NCBI RefSeq assembly: GCF_007097385.1
Contig: NZ_VJZS01000012.1
Location: 62,001-126,000, forward strand
DNA: 64,000 bases
Direction of reading: 5' to 3'
DNA from: Flavobacterium sp. ZT3R18
GTDB lineage: Bacteria > Bacteroidota > Bacteroidia > Flavobacteriales > Flavobacteriaceae
Position numbers and translations under genes: made by a program. Under the pieces are notes generated by a model. The model did no database searches. It was not told where the DNA came from and worked only from the letters and a program-made list of their open reading frames with translations. How positions within the stretch are numbered: the stretch's first letter is position 1; every line of letters begins with the position of its first letter. Positions 35,075-45,145 of this stretch are shown in pieces.

Positions 35075-36145
35075 ATGAAAAAAGCATTAATAACAGGAGT
35101 GACTGGGCAAGACGGTGCTTATTTAGCAGAGTTCTTATTGGACAAAGGTTATGAAGTTCACGGTATAAAACGAAGAGCTTCCTCATTTAATACCCAAAGA
35201 ATAGATCATTTATTTAGGGATTTACATGAAGAGAATGTGAAGTTTATATTGCATTATGGTGATTTATCAGATGCTACTAATCTCATTAGAATTATACAGG
35301 AAATTCAACCTGATGAAATATACAATTTAGGAGCCATGTCTCATGTGAAAGTGAGTTTTGATACTCCCGAGTATGTTGCGAATGTGGATGGTTTAGGTGC
35401 TTTGAGATTATTGGAAGCGATTCGGATTTTAGGGTTGACGGAGAAAACTAAGATTTATCAAGCCTCAACTTCAGAATTGTTTGGATTAGCTCAAGAAGTT
35501 CCTCAAAATGAGAAAACACCTTTTTATCCAAGATCTCCTTATGGTGTTGCCAAAATATATGCTTATTGGATTACGGTTAATTATCGGGAAGCTTACAATA
35601 TGTTTGCTAGTAATGGGATTTTGTTTAACCATGAATCGCCATTGCGTGGAGAGACTTTTGTTACCCGAAAAATCACTATGGCTACCGCCAAAATAGCTTT
35701 GGGATTGCAAGATACTTTGTATATTGGGAATTTGAATTCGCAACGGGATTGGGGGCATGCCAAAGATTATATAGAAGCAATGTGGCTTATTTTGCAACAA
35801 GATAAACCAGATGATTTTGTAATTGCAACTGGAAAAACGACATGTATTCGTGAATTTGTAAAAATGGCATTTTCTGAATGTGGAATTGAATTAGAATTTG
35901 ATGGAGAAAAAGAAAATGAAGTTGGACGTGTTAAGTCCTGTTCAAATTCCCAGTATCAAATAGAAATAGGTAAAATTGTTGTCAAAGTAGATCCAACGTA
36001 TTACAGACCAACCGAAGTAGATTTATTAATAGGCGATGCTACAAAAGCGAGAACTGTTTTAGGATGGAAACCTAAGTATGATTTGAAAGCCATAGTAAAA
36101 GAGATGATCGCATCAGACTTGCAATTATTTGAAAAAGAAATATAG
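35075..36145 (+). CDS. gmd: GDP-mannose 4,6-dehydratase
   Basis: 356 aa. [15 protein letters not shown] at 8-22, [15 protein letters not shown], the active site STSELFG with Glu and [12 protein letters not shown] with Tyr-x3-Lys, and [17 protein letters not shown] are all GMD signatures. It makes GDP-4-keto-6-deoxy-D-mannose, substrate shared by ColD and Fcl. No manC or manB lies in the window, so GDP-mannose must come from elsewhere. Confidence 0.95.
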   Translation: MKKALITGVTGQDGAYLAEFLLDKGYEVHGIKRRASSFNTQRIDHLFRDLHEENVKFILHYGDLSDATNLIRIIQEIQPDEIYNLGAMSHVKVSFDTPEYVANVDGLGALRLLEAIRILGLTEKTKIYQASTSELFGLAQEVPQNEKTPFYPRSPYGVAKIYAYWITVNYREAYNMFASNGILFNHESPLRGETFVTRKITMATAKIALGLQDTLYIGNLNSQRDWGHAKDYIEAMWLILQQDKPDDFVIATGKTTCIREFVKMAFSECGIELEFDGEKENEVGRVKSCSNSQYQIEIGKIVVKVDPTYYRPTEVDLLIGDATKARTVLGWKPKYDLKAIVKEMIASDLQLFEKEI

Positions 36146-36149
36146 TAGA

Positions 36150-37169
36150 ATGCTATCAAGTCCAAAAATAACAGTGCTCATGCCTGTGTACAATTGTGAG
36201 TTGTACATACAGGAAGCTGTAGATAGTGTTTTAAATCAAACGTTTACCGATTTTGAGTTTTTAATAATAGATGATGCTTCTACAGATGCAACTGTTGCTA
36301 TTATTAAAAAGTACAATGACCCAAGGATACAATTAATTCAGAAACCTGAGAACTCGGGCTATACCAATAGTTTAAATCATGGATTAAGTATTGCAAAAGG
36401 CGAGTATATTGCTCGTATGGATGGAGACGACATCAGTTTGCCAGAACGGTTTGCCAAGCAAGTTGCTTTCTTGGATGCTAATCAAGATGTGGTTTTGTGT
36501 GGGACGTTCTATAGCATAATAGGTACGGAAAAGGGTATTACTGTTCCAGAAAATTTTGAAGACATAAAATTGGCTTTATTGAGAAAATGCTGTTTTGGAC
36601 ATCCAACAGTTATGATTAGGAAAAAAAGCCTTGACAAATTAGTAGTGATTTATGACGTAAGTAAAGAACCTGCTGAGGATTATGATCTTTGGATTCGGTT
36701 ATTGGCTATAGGTAAATTGCATAATTTACAAGAAGTTTTACTAAATTATCGTGTACATGATTCACAAGTTTCTCAAAAAAGAGATAAACAACAAATAAAC
36801 TCAGCTTTAGAAGCAAGGCTCAATATATTGCAGTATTTAGATTGTACAATAGAAGCAAGTGAACGAGAGCTTTTAAAAAAAGTAATCCTGAATAGTGATG
36901 ATACTAGTTTCGATGAAATAAAACAATTTTTATTTTTAAATGATAAACTAAAGTTATCAAATTCAAACTCATTTTTTGAGACAAAAGGATTTCAAGATTA
37001 TTTGTGTTCATTAGAGGAAAAGACATTTAGAAAATATTTTTTGAATAGGAATAGATATTCTCCTATGGTTTATTTAGATTATTTAAGGATTAAAAAAAAA
37101 TGGAAATTAATTAGTAGAGAGGAGTTAAAATTAGCCGTCAAAGCTTTAATTTTTTATAAGAATAAATGA
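36150..37169 (+). CDS. Glycosyltransferase family 2
   Basis: 339 aa from the ATG at 36150, 4 bases after gmd; a TTG at 36129 lies in gmd. ITVLMPVYNCELYIQEAVDSVLNQT is the GT-A opening, DDASTD and ARMDGDDISLPERF (DxD) follow within residues 40-110, and the C-terminal 120 residues are helical. It adds a sugar to the region B glycan; donor and linkage unknown. Confidence 0.87.
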   Translation: MLSSPKITVLMPVYNCELYIQEAVDSVLNQTFTDFEFLIIDDASTDATVAIIKKYNDPRIQLIQKPENSGYTNSLNHGLSIAKGEYIARMDGDDISLPERFAKQVAFLDANQDVVLCGTFYSIIGTEKGITVPENFEDIKLALLRKCCFGHPTVMIRKKSLDKLVVIYDVSKEPAEDYDLWIRLLAIGKLHNLQEVLLNYRVHDSQVSQKRDKQQINSALEARLNILQYLDCTIEASERELLKKVILNSDDTSFDEIKQFLFLNDKLKLSNSNSFFETKGFQDYLCSLEEKTFRKYFLNRNRYSPMVYLDYLRIKKKWKLISREELKLAVKALIFYKNK

Positions 37170-37999
37170 AAAAACCATTAGTCTCTATAATAGTTCCCTG
37201 TTACAACCAAGCTCAGTACTTGGATGAAGCTTTGCAATCCGTATTCTATCAAACGTATGCTCAATGGGAATGTATTATTGTAAATGATGGTAGCCCAGAT
37301 GATACAGAGCAAATAGCTATTAAATGGACTATAAAAGATAAACGCTTTAAATATTATAATAAAGCAAACGAAGGTGTAAGTAGTGCTAGGAATTTTGGCA
37401 TTGCAAATTCAATGGGTGAGTTTATTTTACCATTAGATGCAGATGATAAAATTTCTAAGGATTATATTGATTTAGCAATAACTGCTTTTCAAGAAAATTC
37501 TTCACTAAAAGTAGTTTATTGTAAGGCTGAGAAATTTGGAGACGAGGTTGGTTTGTGGGGTTTGGATTCTTTTTCACTTTATAATTTAAGTATAAAGAAC
37601 ATGATTTTTTGTTCTGCCTTATTTAGAAAGAAAGATTGGGAATTGGTCGGGGGATATGATGTAGGAATGATACACGGCATTGAAGATTGGGAGTTTTGGA
37701 TTGCAATATTAAAAAAAGATGGGCAAGTAAAATGTTTAGATAGTATTGGCTTTTATTATAGAGTAAAGAAGGTTTCAAGGCAAAAGCTTTTTGATAAAAA
37801 TAATTATGATGATTCCATTAATTATATAACTATTAAGCATGCCGATTTTTTTGTAAATCAGCATGGTAATTCAATTCAACTTTATAGAGAAAATTTAGAA
37901 TTAAAAAAGTTTCACTCAAAAGTAGTTTCAAGTTTTTTGTATAAAATGTACAAGTTTCCATTGTCTCTATATAAAAAGTTAAACAAGTTCTTAAAATGA
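37166..37999 (+). CDS. Glycosyltransferase family 2
   Basis: 277 aa GT-A protein. VSIIVPCYNQAQYLDEALQSV at the N-terminus, VNDGSPDDT, the DxD LPLDADDKI at about residue 93, and GIEDWEFWI, a likely acceptor-side ED motif. It overlaps the preceding and following genes by 4 bases each (ATGA junctions), so these three transferases are translationally coupled. Confidence 0.87.
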   Translation: MKKPLVSIIVPCYNQAQYLDEALQSVFYQTYAQWECIIVNDGSPDDTEQIAIKWTIKDKRFKYYNKANEGVSSARNFGIANSMGEFILPLDADDKISKDYIDLAITAFQENSSLKVVYCKAEKFGDEVGLWGLDSFSLYNLSIKNMIFCSALFRKKDWELVGGYDVGMIHGIEDWEFWIAILKKDGQVKCLDSIGFYYRVKKVSRQKLFDKNNYDDSINYITIKHADFFVNQHGNSIQLYRENLELKKFHSKVVSSFLYKMYKFPLSLYKKLNKFLK

Positions 38000-38847
38000 A
38001 AGTATCAGTAATAGTATTGGCAATGACTACTACAGAGGAATTATTTAGGATGACCTCTAATTGCATTAGTTCTTTGATAGTATCTGAAAGCACTATCGAA
38101 ATGGAGATTATTATTATTGAATCAAATAAAAATTATCCTAATTCAGGATTTGTATATCCAGAATTTGTAAAAGTCATCATTCCAGAATCAGATTTTAACT
38201 TTCACAAGTTTCTAAACATAGGAATCAAAGCATCAACGGGAGAATATGTTGCATTGTGCAATAATGATTTGATTTTTTATAACAATTGGTTCAGCGAAAT
38301 TCTGAAAGTCAAAGAAGAGAATCCTTCCATAAAGTCCTTTTCTCCAAGTGGGAAAATTGATGATTATTCGTTTAGCAAAATATTTGAATTGGGATATAAA
38401 GTAAGAACTCACGTTATGGGTTGGTGCATTGTTGCCAATCGAGAGGTGTTTGCTAGAATTGGTTTTCTAGATGAAACATTTGATTTTAATTATGCCGATA
38501 ATGATTATGCAATGACCTTAAAAAAGTACAATATAAAGCATGCTCTTGTAAACACTTCTAAAGTGGAACATTTGGAAAGAGAAAAGAGAAATGAAAAAAA
38601 AGAGGATGTTGGATTAGAGTATAAAAAAATGCAGTCAGAAGTCAATTTAGGTTTGATCGATTTGCCTAAATACGCTTTTAAGGAGGAGTTTAAATGGCTA
38701 TTTGAAGATAAAAAAGCGTTAATAGATCATGTTAAATTTCATAAAAAATGGGGAGATCCAGAAAAATTATATAGGAAAAACAAAGTTGTAGATATTTTAA
38801 TCAAATATAATTTAGGATTTTTCAATAGATTTTTCCTAAATGGTTAA
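37996..38847 (+). CDS. Glycosyltransferase family 2-like protein
   Basis: 283 aa. VSVIVLAMTTTEELFRM opens a divergent GT-A domain; LCNNDLIFYNNWF takes the place of the DxD (Asn-Asn-Asp), and FNYADNDYAMTLKKY is the late D-D motif. The departure from DxD suggests an altered metal site or a rhamnosyl-type GT2. It is followed by a 195-base gap without clear signals. Confidence 0.72.
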   Translation: MKVSVIVLAMTTTEELFRMTSNCISSLIVSESTIEMEIIIIESNKNYPNSGFVYPEFVKVIIPESDFNFHKFLNIGIKASTGEYVALCNNDLIFYNNWFSEILKVKEENPSIKSFSPSGKIDDYSFSKIFELGYKVRTHVMGWCIVANREVFARIGFLDETFDFNYADNDYAMTLKKYNIKHALVNTSKVEHLEREKRNEKKEDVGLEYKKMQSEVNLGLIDLPKYAFKEEFKWLFEDKKALIDHVKFHKKWGDPEKLYRKNKVVDILIKYNLGFFNRFFLNG

Positions 38848-39042
38848 GTGCTGTATAAGCAATAGTCAAAATATAAGATTGACACAAATTATACTTTCGA
38901 ATGTTTAGGAGTTTACAGTATTGTGACCATGACTTCAAAAACAGTGTTATTAATAGAAAGGGACAACCAAAATTAAAACTTGAGATGTGTTTTTATAGTC
39001 ATAAAAAAGTAAAGTGAAATTAAGTTTTTTAAATTCATAAAC

Positions 39043-40065
39043 ATGAGAGTAGGCTTCAATCCACATAAAGATAAAATTCAAAATGCATCTGAGTACATGC
39101 ATCAGATCATTGTTCCTGTTTATATCCCCAATCTAGAAGGCTATTTTAAAGATAGTTTCGAAATATTGGGACTATGTTTGGATTCATTATTTAAAACCAT
39201 TCACCAAAAAACATGCATTACGATTGTAAATAATGGAAGTTGTTTAGAAGTTGTAGATTATCTGAACAATTTGTTTCAAGAAAATAAAATACAGGAAGTA
39301 ATTCATACTACTAATATTGGGAAACTTAATGCTGTTTTAAAAGGGATTTCGGGAAATAATTTTCCTTTAATTACAGTTTCGGATGCCGATGTGCTTTTCT
39401 TGAACGGATGGCAAGAGGCCAGTTATTCCGTTTTTGATGCGTTTCCAAAAACGGGAGCTGTTTGTCCTACACCTTCTTCACGTTCTTTGAGAACCTATAC
39501 GGCCAATGTGTATTGGGATTTGTTTTTGTCGAATAAAATAAAATGTACTCCGGTAGTAAATCCTGATGCTTTAAAAATGTTTGCATTAAGTGTAGGGGAT
39601 ACCAATTTTTATAATGACACACAACTCCGTACATTTTTAACAGTTAGTAATGATAATATGAAAGCTGTTGTGGGTGCGGGACATTTTACGACCACTTATA
39701 GAGCGGAAGTATTCAATAATTTAGAAAGTAGATTTGCAAAATACAAATTAGGAGGCGATAGCGAAGGACGATTTTTAGATATTCCCGTTATAAAAAAAGG
39801 GCTTTGGCGGGTATCAACTGAGGATAATTATGCTTATCACATGGGGAATGTTATAGAAGATTGGATGTTCGATGCCGTTTCTAAATTGGTGCAGAATGAT
39901 AAAGGAAGTGATTTTGAGTTAAAATCCATTCAACCAAGTTCTAAACTGACTTATTTTGTAAAAAGTAAATTATTTGCCAAGTTTATTTTGAATAAAAAAA
40001 TAATGAAGTATTTCTTAATCTGGAAAGGATTAGATATGGAAGATGCCGAAAATTATTTAGTATGA
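39043..40065 (+). CDS. Glycosyltransferase family 2-like protein
   Basis: 340 aa. A GT-A core begins at about residue 20 (IIVPVYIPNLEGYFKDS), with IVNNGSC and VSDADVLFLNGWQ carrying the DxD at about 115. The C-terminal 120 residues include GGDSEGRFLDIPV. The protein is longer at the N-terminus than its neighbours. Gaps of 195 and 215 bases on either side make it a stand-alone unit with no certain promoter. Confidence 0.72.
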   Translation: MRVGFNPHKDKIQNASEYMHQIIVPVYIPNLEGYFKDSFEILGLCLDSLFKTIHQKTCITIVNNGSCLEVVDYLNNLFQENKIQEVIHTTNIGKLNAVLKGISGNNFPLITVSDADVLFLNGWQEASYSVFDAFPKTGAVCPTPSSRSLRTYTANVYWDLFLSNKIKCTPVVNPDALKMFALSVGDTNFYNDTQLRTFLTVSNDNMKAVVGAGHFTTTYRAEVFNNLESRFAKYKLGGDSEGRFLDIPVIKKGLWRVSTEDNYAYHMGNVIEDWMFDAVSKLVQNDKGSDFELKSIQPSSKLTYFVKSKLFAKFILNKKIMKYFLIWKGLDMEDAENYLV

Positions 40066-40280
40066 TTGCAATACTACAATAGTTTGTAAAATTAGTTTCG
40101 AACAAATTGTTTTTTTTAGAGATATATACATAGGAAACAAACCGTCTTAAGGAAACGATGTTATTTTTTATATAGCAAATTAATTAACCAGAATAGAAAC
40201 AGAACAGTATTAAAAATAAAAGCTATTTTAATAAAACGAAATGTTTTTTAAAATTAGCTTCATATATTACAACATTGCTT

Positions 40281-41108
40281 ATGAAATTCCCAGTTTCCAT
40301 TATTACAATAAACTATAACAATTCACTTGGACTTCAAAAGACTATAGAGAGTGTATTGTGCCAAACATACAAAGATTTTGAGTACATTGTAATAGATGGC
40401 GGTAGTCTTGATGGAAGTTTAGAGATTATTCAGAATCATGAAAAAGAAATTTCTTACTGGGTCAGTGAGAAAGATGGAGGTATATATAATGCGATGAACA
40501 AAGGCATCAGGCAAGCAACTGGTAAGTTTGTTTTGTTCATGAATAGTGGTGATTTCTTGTATGATGCTTTTGTATTAGAGAATTTAATAAAAGAAATTAC
40601 TGTAGATGATGAAATCCTATATGGTGATGTTTTGCTAAGAAATGAGAAAAAAAAATGGGAGAGAATTCAAAGACATCCTGAGGAATTGCCTTTTTCCTAT
40701 TTCTATAGACAAACAATTTGTCAACAGGCTTGTTTAATCAAAAGGTCATTGTTTCATACTATTTTCTTTTATAACGAAAATTATAAAATTTGCTCCGATT
40801 GGGAATTTTTTATTTATGCAGTTTATATTGCGAGGGTAAAAACAAGAAAAGTAGATTTTTTAATATCCATTTATGATACGACTGGAGTGTCTGGGAATCC
40901 AAACTTCAAACATATAGCAACAGCAGAACGGGAGCAAACTATTGAAAAATATTTTCATTTGTATAAAGATGATTACAAAAGATTACTTTCCTATTCTTCT
41001 CCTCGTTTTGATCAATTAATACAAATAGAAAAGTTTGCTTTTATCAGGAAATTAGTGTCGATTGTTTTTAGTGTACTTTTATACATACTCCCGGATAAAC
41101 ACAAATAG
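40281..41108 (+). CDS. Glycosyltransferase family 2 (WcaA/WcaE-like)
   Basis: 275 aa from the ATG at 40281; an in-frame TTG at 40275 precedes it. VSIITINYNNSLGL, VIDGGSLDGSLEII, SEKDGGIYNAMNKGI and FMNSGDFLY are characteristic of the colanic-acid WcaE-type GT2 group. The 215 bases before it contain AT-rich sequence only. Confidence 0.88.
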   Translation: MKFPVSIITINYNNSLGLQKTIESVLCQTYKDFEYIVIDGGSLDGSLEIIQNHEKEISYWVSEKDGGIYNAMNKGIRQATGKFVLFMNSGDFLYDAFVLENLIKEITVDDEILYGDVLLRNEKKKWERIQRHPEELPFSYFYRQTICQQACLIKRSLFHTIFFYNENYKICSDWEFFIYAVYIARVKTRKVDFLISIYDTTGVSGNPNFKHIATAEREQTIEKYFHLYKDDYKRLLSYSSPRFDQLIQIEKFAFIRKLVSIVFSVLLYILPDKHK

Positions 41109-41112
41109 TATC

Positions 41113-42186
41113 ATGATTACCATTTTATATACCTATCGCAATAGAGATTTAGTGCGTATCAAGAGAACTCTTCATTCGTTGTCAAAGCAATCATTGTCAA
41201 ATTTTAAAGTATTATTTTTAGATTATGGCTCTAAAAAAAATCTGGCTTATGAAGTTGAACAACTTATAAAAGAGTATGATTTTGCTAATTATGAATATCT
41301 TTTTACGGAGTTGCAACCTTGGAATAAGGCTAAAGCATTAAATCATGCAATAAAAAAAGTAGATACTGATTATTGTTTTATTGCTGATGTAGATATGATT
41401 TTTCATCCAAAATTTACATCAGTATTAGAAGATAAGATACATTCAAATAAAATAGCGTATTTTCAAGTTGGTTTTTTGAGTAAAGAAGAAAGCGTTAAAG
41501 AGATTGCTTTTGAGGAATATAAAATCAATTTTAAGAGTAATGAAGAAGCCACAGGAATGACACTATTTCCATTAGCCGCTCTTCATTTGATAAATGGTTA
41601 TGATGAGTTTTTTCATTTTTGGGGTTCAGAAGACACCGATATTCAAAACAGATTGAGAAATGCAGGTTTTGAAATTGAATATTGTAATGATGAGGTTTTA
41701 TTGCTTCATCAATGGCATAAAAATTATAGAAGTAGAGAAACAAAAGCGCTTAATCCTGAATTACAGTTGTCAAGAACCGTTGAGATGAATCATTTGCATT
41801 TGCAAACTAATTTGATAAATAAAAGAACTCAAGTCAATGAGTCTGGTTGGGGAATGATTATAAGCGAAAATGAATTTATAGAATTAAAAAAGGAAACGCC
41901 AAGAGTAATTACTTCTAAAAAGGTTCAGATTGATTACTTTTTGTTTAATGAGTTACCAATGCTAAAAGGAAAAATAATTTCGGTTGTTTTTATTGAAGAC
42001 CCAATGATTTCAGAATTTAAATACAAAGTAAAAAAAATAATGGGTAAAAAAGTACCCGAATTTTATACTTTAAAAGAAATCAATGATAGGGTATTGCTGC
42101 ATATTATTTCGTTTTACCATCAAGTGCCTTATAACTATTCAATTAGTCCTGATTTAAAAAGCATTACTTTCAGTATTAAAAAATAG
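41113..42186 (+). CDS. Glycosyltransferase family 2 with galactosyltransferase-like C-terminal motif
   Basis: 357 aa from the ATG at 41113; the frame is open upstream into the preceding gene, but MITILYTYRNRD is the natural GT start. IADVDMIFH carries the DxD at about 99 and NGYDEFFHFWGSEDTDIQNRL resembles the Glyco_transf_7C acceptor motif of galactosyl- and chondroitin-type enzymes. The last 120 residues are of unknown function. Confidence 0.8.
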   Translation: MITILYTYRNRDLVRIKRTLHSLSKQSLSNFKVLFLDYGSKKNLAYEVEQLIKEYDFANYEYLFTELQPWNKAKALNHAIKKVDTDYCFIADVDMIFHPKFTSVLEDKIHSNKIAYFQVGFLSKEESVKEIAFEEYKINFKSNEEATGMTLFPLAALHLINGYDEFFHFWGSEDTDIQNRLRNAGFEIEYCNDEVLLLHQWHKNYRSRETKALNPELQLSRTVEMNHLHLQTNLINKRTQVNESGWGMIISENEFIELKKETPRVITSKKVQIDYFLFNELPMLKGKIISVVFIEDPMISEFKYKVKKIMGKKVPEFYTLKEINDRVLLHIISFYHQVPYNYSISPDLKSITFSIKK

Positions 42187-42226
42187 ATACGGTTTTAGAT
42201 TTATTATATTTGTTTAAATATTCTGA

Positions 42227-43324
42227 ATGATGACCAAGGTAATTCTCATATCACAAGTTCCGCTCCCTTTTTCTAAAATAGGAAGTTGGACTACGCTCTA
42301 TAAAAATTATTTGCAAGGCGAACATCAGATAGATTTTATAATATGTGAACCACCAGAAAAGCAGTTTGAGAATGTTAAGTACAGTTTGGTTGCCAACGAT
42401 CTCATTTTTAAGATACGAAGAAAAATCAAGAAAAACTGGTACTTAGGCTATCTTGAAGCTTTAGATAGAATTCTGAAACCAAACGAAAAATACATTATTC
42501 AAATCATAGATAATTTTGGAATTGTAAAACCACTTACTAGTTTTTTGGTCGCCAAAGGATTGCGATCCAATTGTTGTCTTCAGTTTTTTTACCATGGTTT
42601 TCCTCCTTTTTATGAAAATTATCACGGCAGATGGTTTTTTGATTCTATTGATGAAATGGTGTTATTAACAAATGATTCTTATTTGGCTCATAAAAATTAT
42701 TATACGGTATTGCCAACTCGTTTTGCGGTATTGCATAATGGTATTGATACCACAAAGTTTTTTCCACTTTCGTTAAAAGAGAAGCAAGCGATTAAGCAAA
42801 CGAAAAACACAAACGATAAAACCGTTTTTGTATGGTGTTCTCAGGATCGTCCCAAAAAAGGACTGAATATTTTACTTCAGGCTTGGAAGCGAGTGTATGA
42901 AACTAGGCAAGATATGGTGTTGTGGGTTATAGGTTGTGAACCCAAAACACCGCAAGACGGCGTGGTGTATTTAGGTAGAATTCCCAATGACGAGCTTCCC
43001 GTTTATTTTCAAACCTCAGATTGTTATTTGTTTCCTACTCTTTGTCACGAAGGTTTTGGGATGAGCTTAATAGAAGCGTTGCATTGTGGTAATTATTGTA
43101 TTGCGTCGGCTATTGGGGGAGTTTCGGAGGTGCTTCAATATGGGAAATTGGGCAAATTAATAGAAAACCCGCATTTTGTTTCGGCATGGGAAAATGCAAT
43201 ACTTGATTTTCTTGAAGATCCCGTTCCCAAAATTACTATTTCCCCCGAATTATATTCTTCCGAAAGTTGGTCTGCAGGGATGAACAGTATAATAACAAAT
43301 GCAAAGGCTTTTAGGGCTGATTAA
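42227..43324 (+). CDS. Glycosyltransferase family 4
   Basis: 365 aa GT-B. The C-terminal half is clear: FVWCSQDRPKKGLNILLQAW, YLGRIPNDELPVYFQTSD and FPTLCHEGFGMSLIEALHCG, which contains EGFGMSLIE (EX7E). The N-terminus starts ATGATG at 42227, so the start could be either Met. TATATTTG at 42205-42212 resembles a -7 box, but a -33 TTG is missing. A hairpin follows the stop codon. Confidence 0.87.
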   Translation: MMTKVILISQVPLPFSKIGSWTTLYKNYLQGEHQIDFIICEPPEKQFENVKYSLVANDLIFKIRRKIKKNWYLGYLEALDRILKPNEKYIIQIIDNFGIVKPLTSFLVAKGLRSNCCLQFFYHGFPPFYENYHGRWFFDSIDEMVLLTNDSYLAHKNYYTVLPTRFAVLHNGIDTTKFFPLSLKEKQAIKQTKNTNDKTVFVWCSQDRPKKGLNILLQAWKRVYETRQDMVLWVIGCEPKTPQDGVVYLGRIPNDELPVYFQTSDCYLFPTLCHEGFGMSLIEALHCGNYCIASAIGGVSEVLQYGKLGKLIENPHFVSAWENAILDFLEDPVPKITISPELYSSESWSAGMNSIITNAKAFRAD

Positions 43325-43333
43325 ATAAAAATT

Positions 43334-43366
43334 GTGCAAACTGAAAATGTAATTTTCGATTTGCAC
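43334..43366. repeat. Long imperfect hairpin between the GT4 gene and neuA
   Basis: GTGCAAA (43334-43340) pairs with TTTGCAC (43360-43366), and GAAAAT (43343-43348) pairs with ATTTTC (43352-43357), with a 2x2 internal mismatch and a 3-base loop. There is no T tract on the + strand, so it may be a terminator without a tail, an mRNA processing site or a protein site. Confidence 0.55.
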
Positions 43367-43420
43367 GATTTGTGTTAAAATTTAATATAATTAATTGATT
43401 TTGTAAACAGTTAAATGTAA

Positions 43421-44095
43421 GTGAAAAACATAGCTATAATTCCTGCCCGAGGCGGATCAAAACGCATACCAGAAAAAAACATTCGACTCTTTGGAGGTGT
43501 ACCATTATTGGTACATTCAATACAATATGCATTAGCAAATAGTGAAATTATAGATGCTATTTATGTCTCTACAGATGATTTAACTATTAAAAAAATAGCG
43601 TTGGCTCATGGGGCAAAAGTTATTGATAGGCCAGCATCTCTTTCGGGGGATTTGCAGCCAACGATTTCAGCCTTAAAGCATGTTCTAGAAACAATTGAAG
43701 ATACTGTAGATAATGTTATTTTGCTACAGCCTACCAATCCACTGCGTCCTCAAAATTTATTGAAAGAAGCATTTGAAATTTATAAAATTGGAAAGCATAA
43801 TAGCTTGTTTACAGTGACCAGAAATCATCAGAAATTCGGGAAAATTATAGACAGTAAATTTATTCCTTTTAATTATGCAATTGGACAACGCAGCCAGGAT
43901 TTAGAGCCGCTTTTTTTTGAAAACGGATTGTTGTATATCACTAAAGCCTCCTTGATTTTAGAGGAAATTATTATTTCGGAAACTGCTTTTCCTCTTGAGG
44001 TAAATCATATTTTTGCAAATATAGATATCGATACGAAAGAAGATTTGGATTATGCCGAGTATCTTTTTCAAAAAAACATAACCCACAACTCATAA
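43421..44095 (+). CDS. neuA: CMP-sialic acid synthetase (acylneuraminate cytidylyltransferase)
   Basis: 224 aa. The start is GTG at 43421, since [13 protein letters not shown], the CTP-binding loop, begins at residue 8. [10 protein letters not shown] and [16 protein letters not shown] are also family signatures. It activates a nonulosonic acid with CTP. The neighbouring neuB and neuC complete the route. A legionaminic or pseudaminic acid activator would look similar, but the enzymes specific to those sugars are absent here. Confidence 0.9.
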   Translation: MKNIAIIPARGGSKRIPEKNIRLFGGVPLLVHSIQYALANSEIIDAIYVSTDDLTIKKIALAHGAKVIDRPASLSGDLQPTISALKHVLETIEDTVDNVILLQPTNPLRPQNLLKEAFEIYKIGKHNSLFTVTRNHQKFGKIIDSKFIPFNYAIGQRSQDLEPLFFENGLLYITKASLILEEIIISETAFPLEVNHIFANIDIDTKEDLDYAEYLFQKNITHNS

Positions 44096-44103
44096 CTCCT
44101 TTT

Positions 44104-45144
44104 ATGAACCCATACATAGAAATAGCAGGACGTAAAATAGGATCAGATTTTCCGCCATTAGTCATTGCCGAAATCGGTATCAACCACGAAGGTTCTTTAC
44201 AAATAGCCAAAGAAATGGTTGATGCTGCATATAAAGCCGGTGTTGAGGTTGTTAAACATCAAACTCACATTGTGGAAGATGAAATGTCTGGAGCCGCCAA
44301 AAGCGTCATTCCTGGCAATGCTGATGTGTCCATATACGAAATCATGGAACGTTGTTCGTTGAACGAAGCTGACGAATTAGAATTGAAAAAGTACGTAGAA
44401 AGTAAAGGAATGATCTTTATTTCGACTCCATTCTCCCGTGCTGCAGCCGAGCGATTGAAAAAATTTAATATTCCAGCCTATAAAATCGGATCGGGCGAAT
44501 GCAATAATTATCCGCTATTAGAGCATATTGCTTCGTTAGGGAAACCTGTTATTTTGAGTACTGGAATGAATACCATAGAAAGTATTAGCAAAGCAGTAGC
44601 TATTTTTGATAACCATAAAGTCCCTGTAGCTTTATTGCATACAACTAATTTATACCCAACACCAACACATTTAGTTCGTTTGGGAGCCATGACTCAAATG
44701 CATGAAGCTTTTCCGGATAAAGTGTTTGGATTGAGCGATCATACGCTGAATAATAATGCTTGTTTGGGAGCAGTGGCTTTGGGAGCCAGTATTCTCGAGC
44801 GCCATTTTACGGATCACATGCAGCGCACAGGGCCAGATATTGTGTGCAGTATGGATGAAGAAACCACAAAGGATTTAATAGTAAATTCTAATGAGATTTG
44901 GCAAATGCGTGGTGGTCTTAAAGAACCAGCCCAAGAAGAGCAAGTGACTATTGATTTTGCTTTTGCCACCGTTTGTGCTATTGCAGATATAAAGAAAGGG
45001 GAAACTTTTACCAAAGAGAATATTTGGGTAAAGCGTCCTGGAACGGGTAAAATATTAGCCGAGCACTTTGATGATCTGTTAGGTAAAAAAGCCACTAGGG
45101 GTATTGATAATGATGAGCAATTAGATTTTAGTGATTTTGAATAA
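44104..45144 (+). CDS. neuB: N-acetylneuraminate synthase
   Basis: 346 aa. The TIM-barrel part has [45 protein letters not shown] and LSDHTLNN; residues after about 285 form the antifreeze-like SAF domain ([18 protein letters not shown]). It condenses ManNAc and phosphoenolpyruvate to Neu5Ac. The start lies 8 bases after neuA. Confidence 0.93.
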   Translation: MNPYIEIAGRKIGSDFPPLVIAEIGINHEGSLQIAKEMVDAAYKAGVEVVKHQTHIVEDEMSGAAKSVIPGNADVSIYEIMERCSLNEADELELKKYVESKGMIFISTPFSRAAAERLKKFNIPAYKIGSGECNNYPLLEHIASLGKPVILSTGMNTIESISKAVAIFDNHKVPVALLHTTNLYPTPTHLVRLGAMTQMHEAFPDKVFGLSDHTLNNNACLGAVALGASILERHFTDHMQRTGPDIVCSMDEETTKDLIVNSNEIWQMRGGLKEPAQEEQVTIDFAFATVCAIADIKKGETFTKENIWVKRPGTGKILAEHFDDLLGKKATRGIDNDEQLDFSDFE

Positions 45145-45145
45145 A

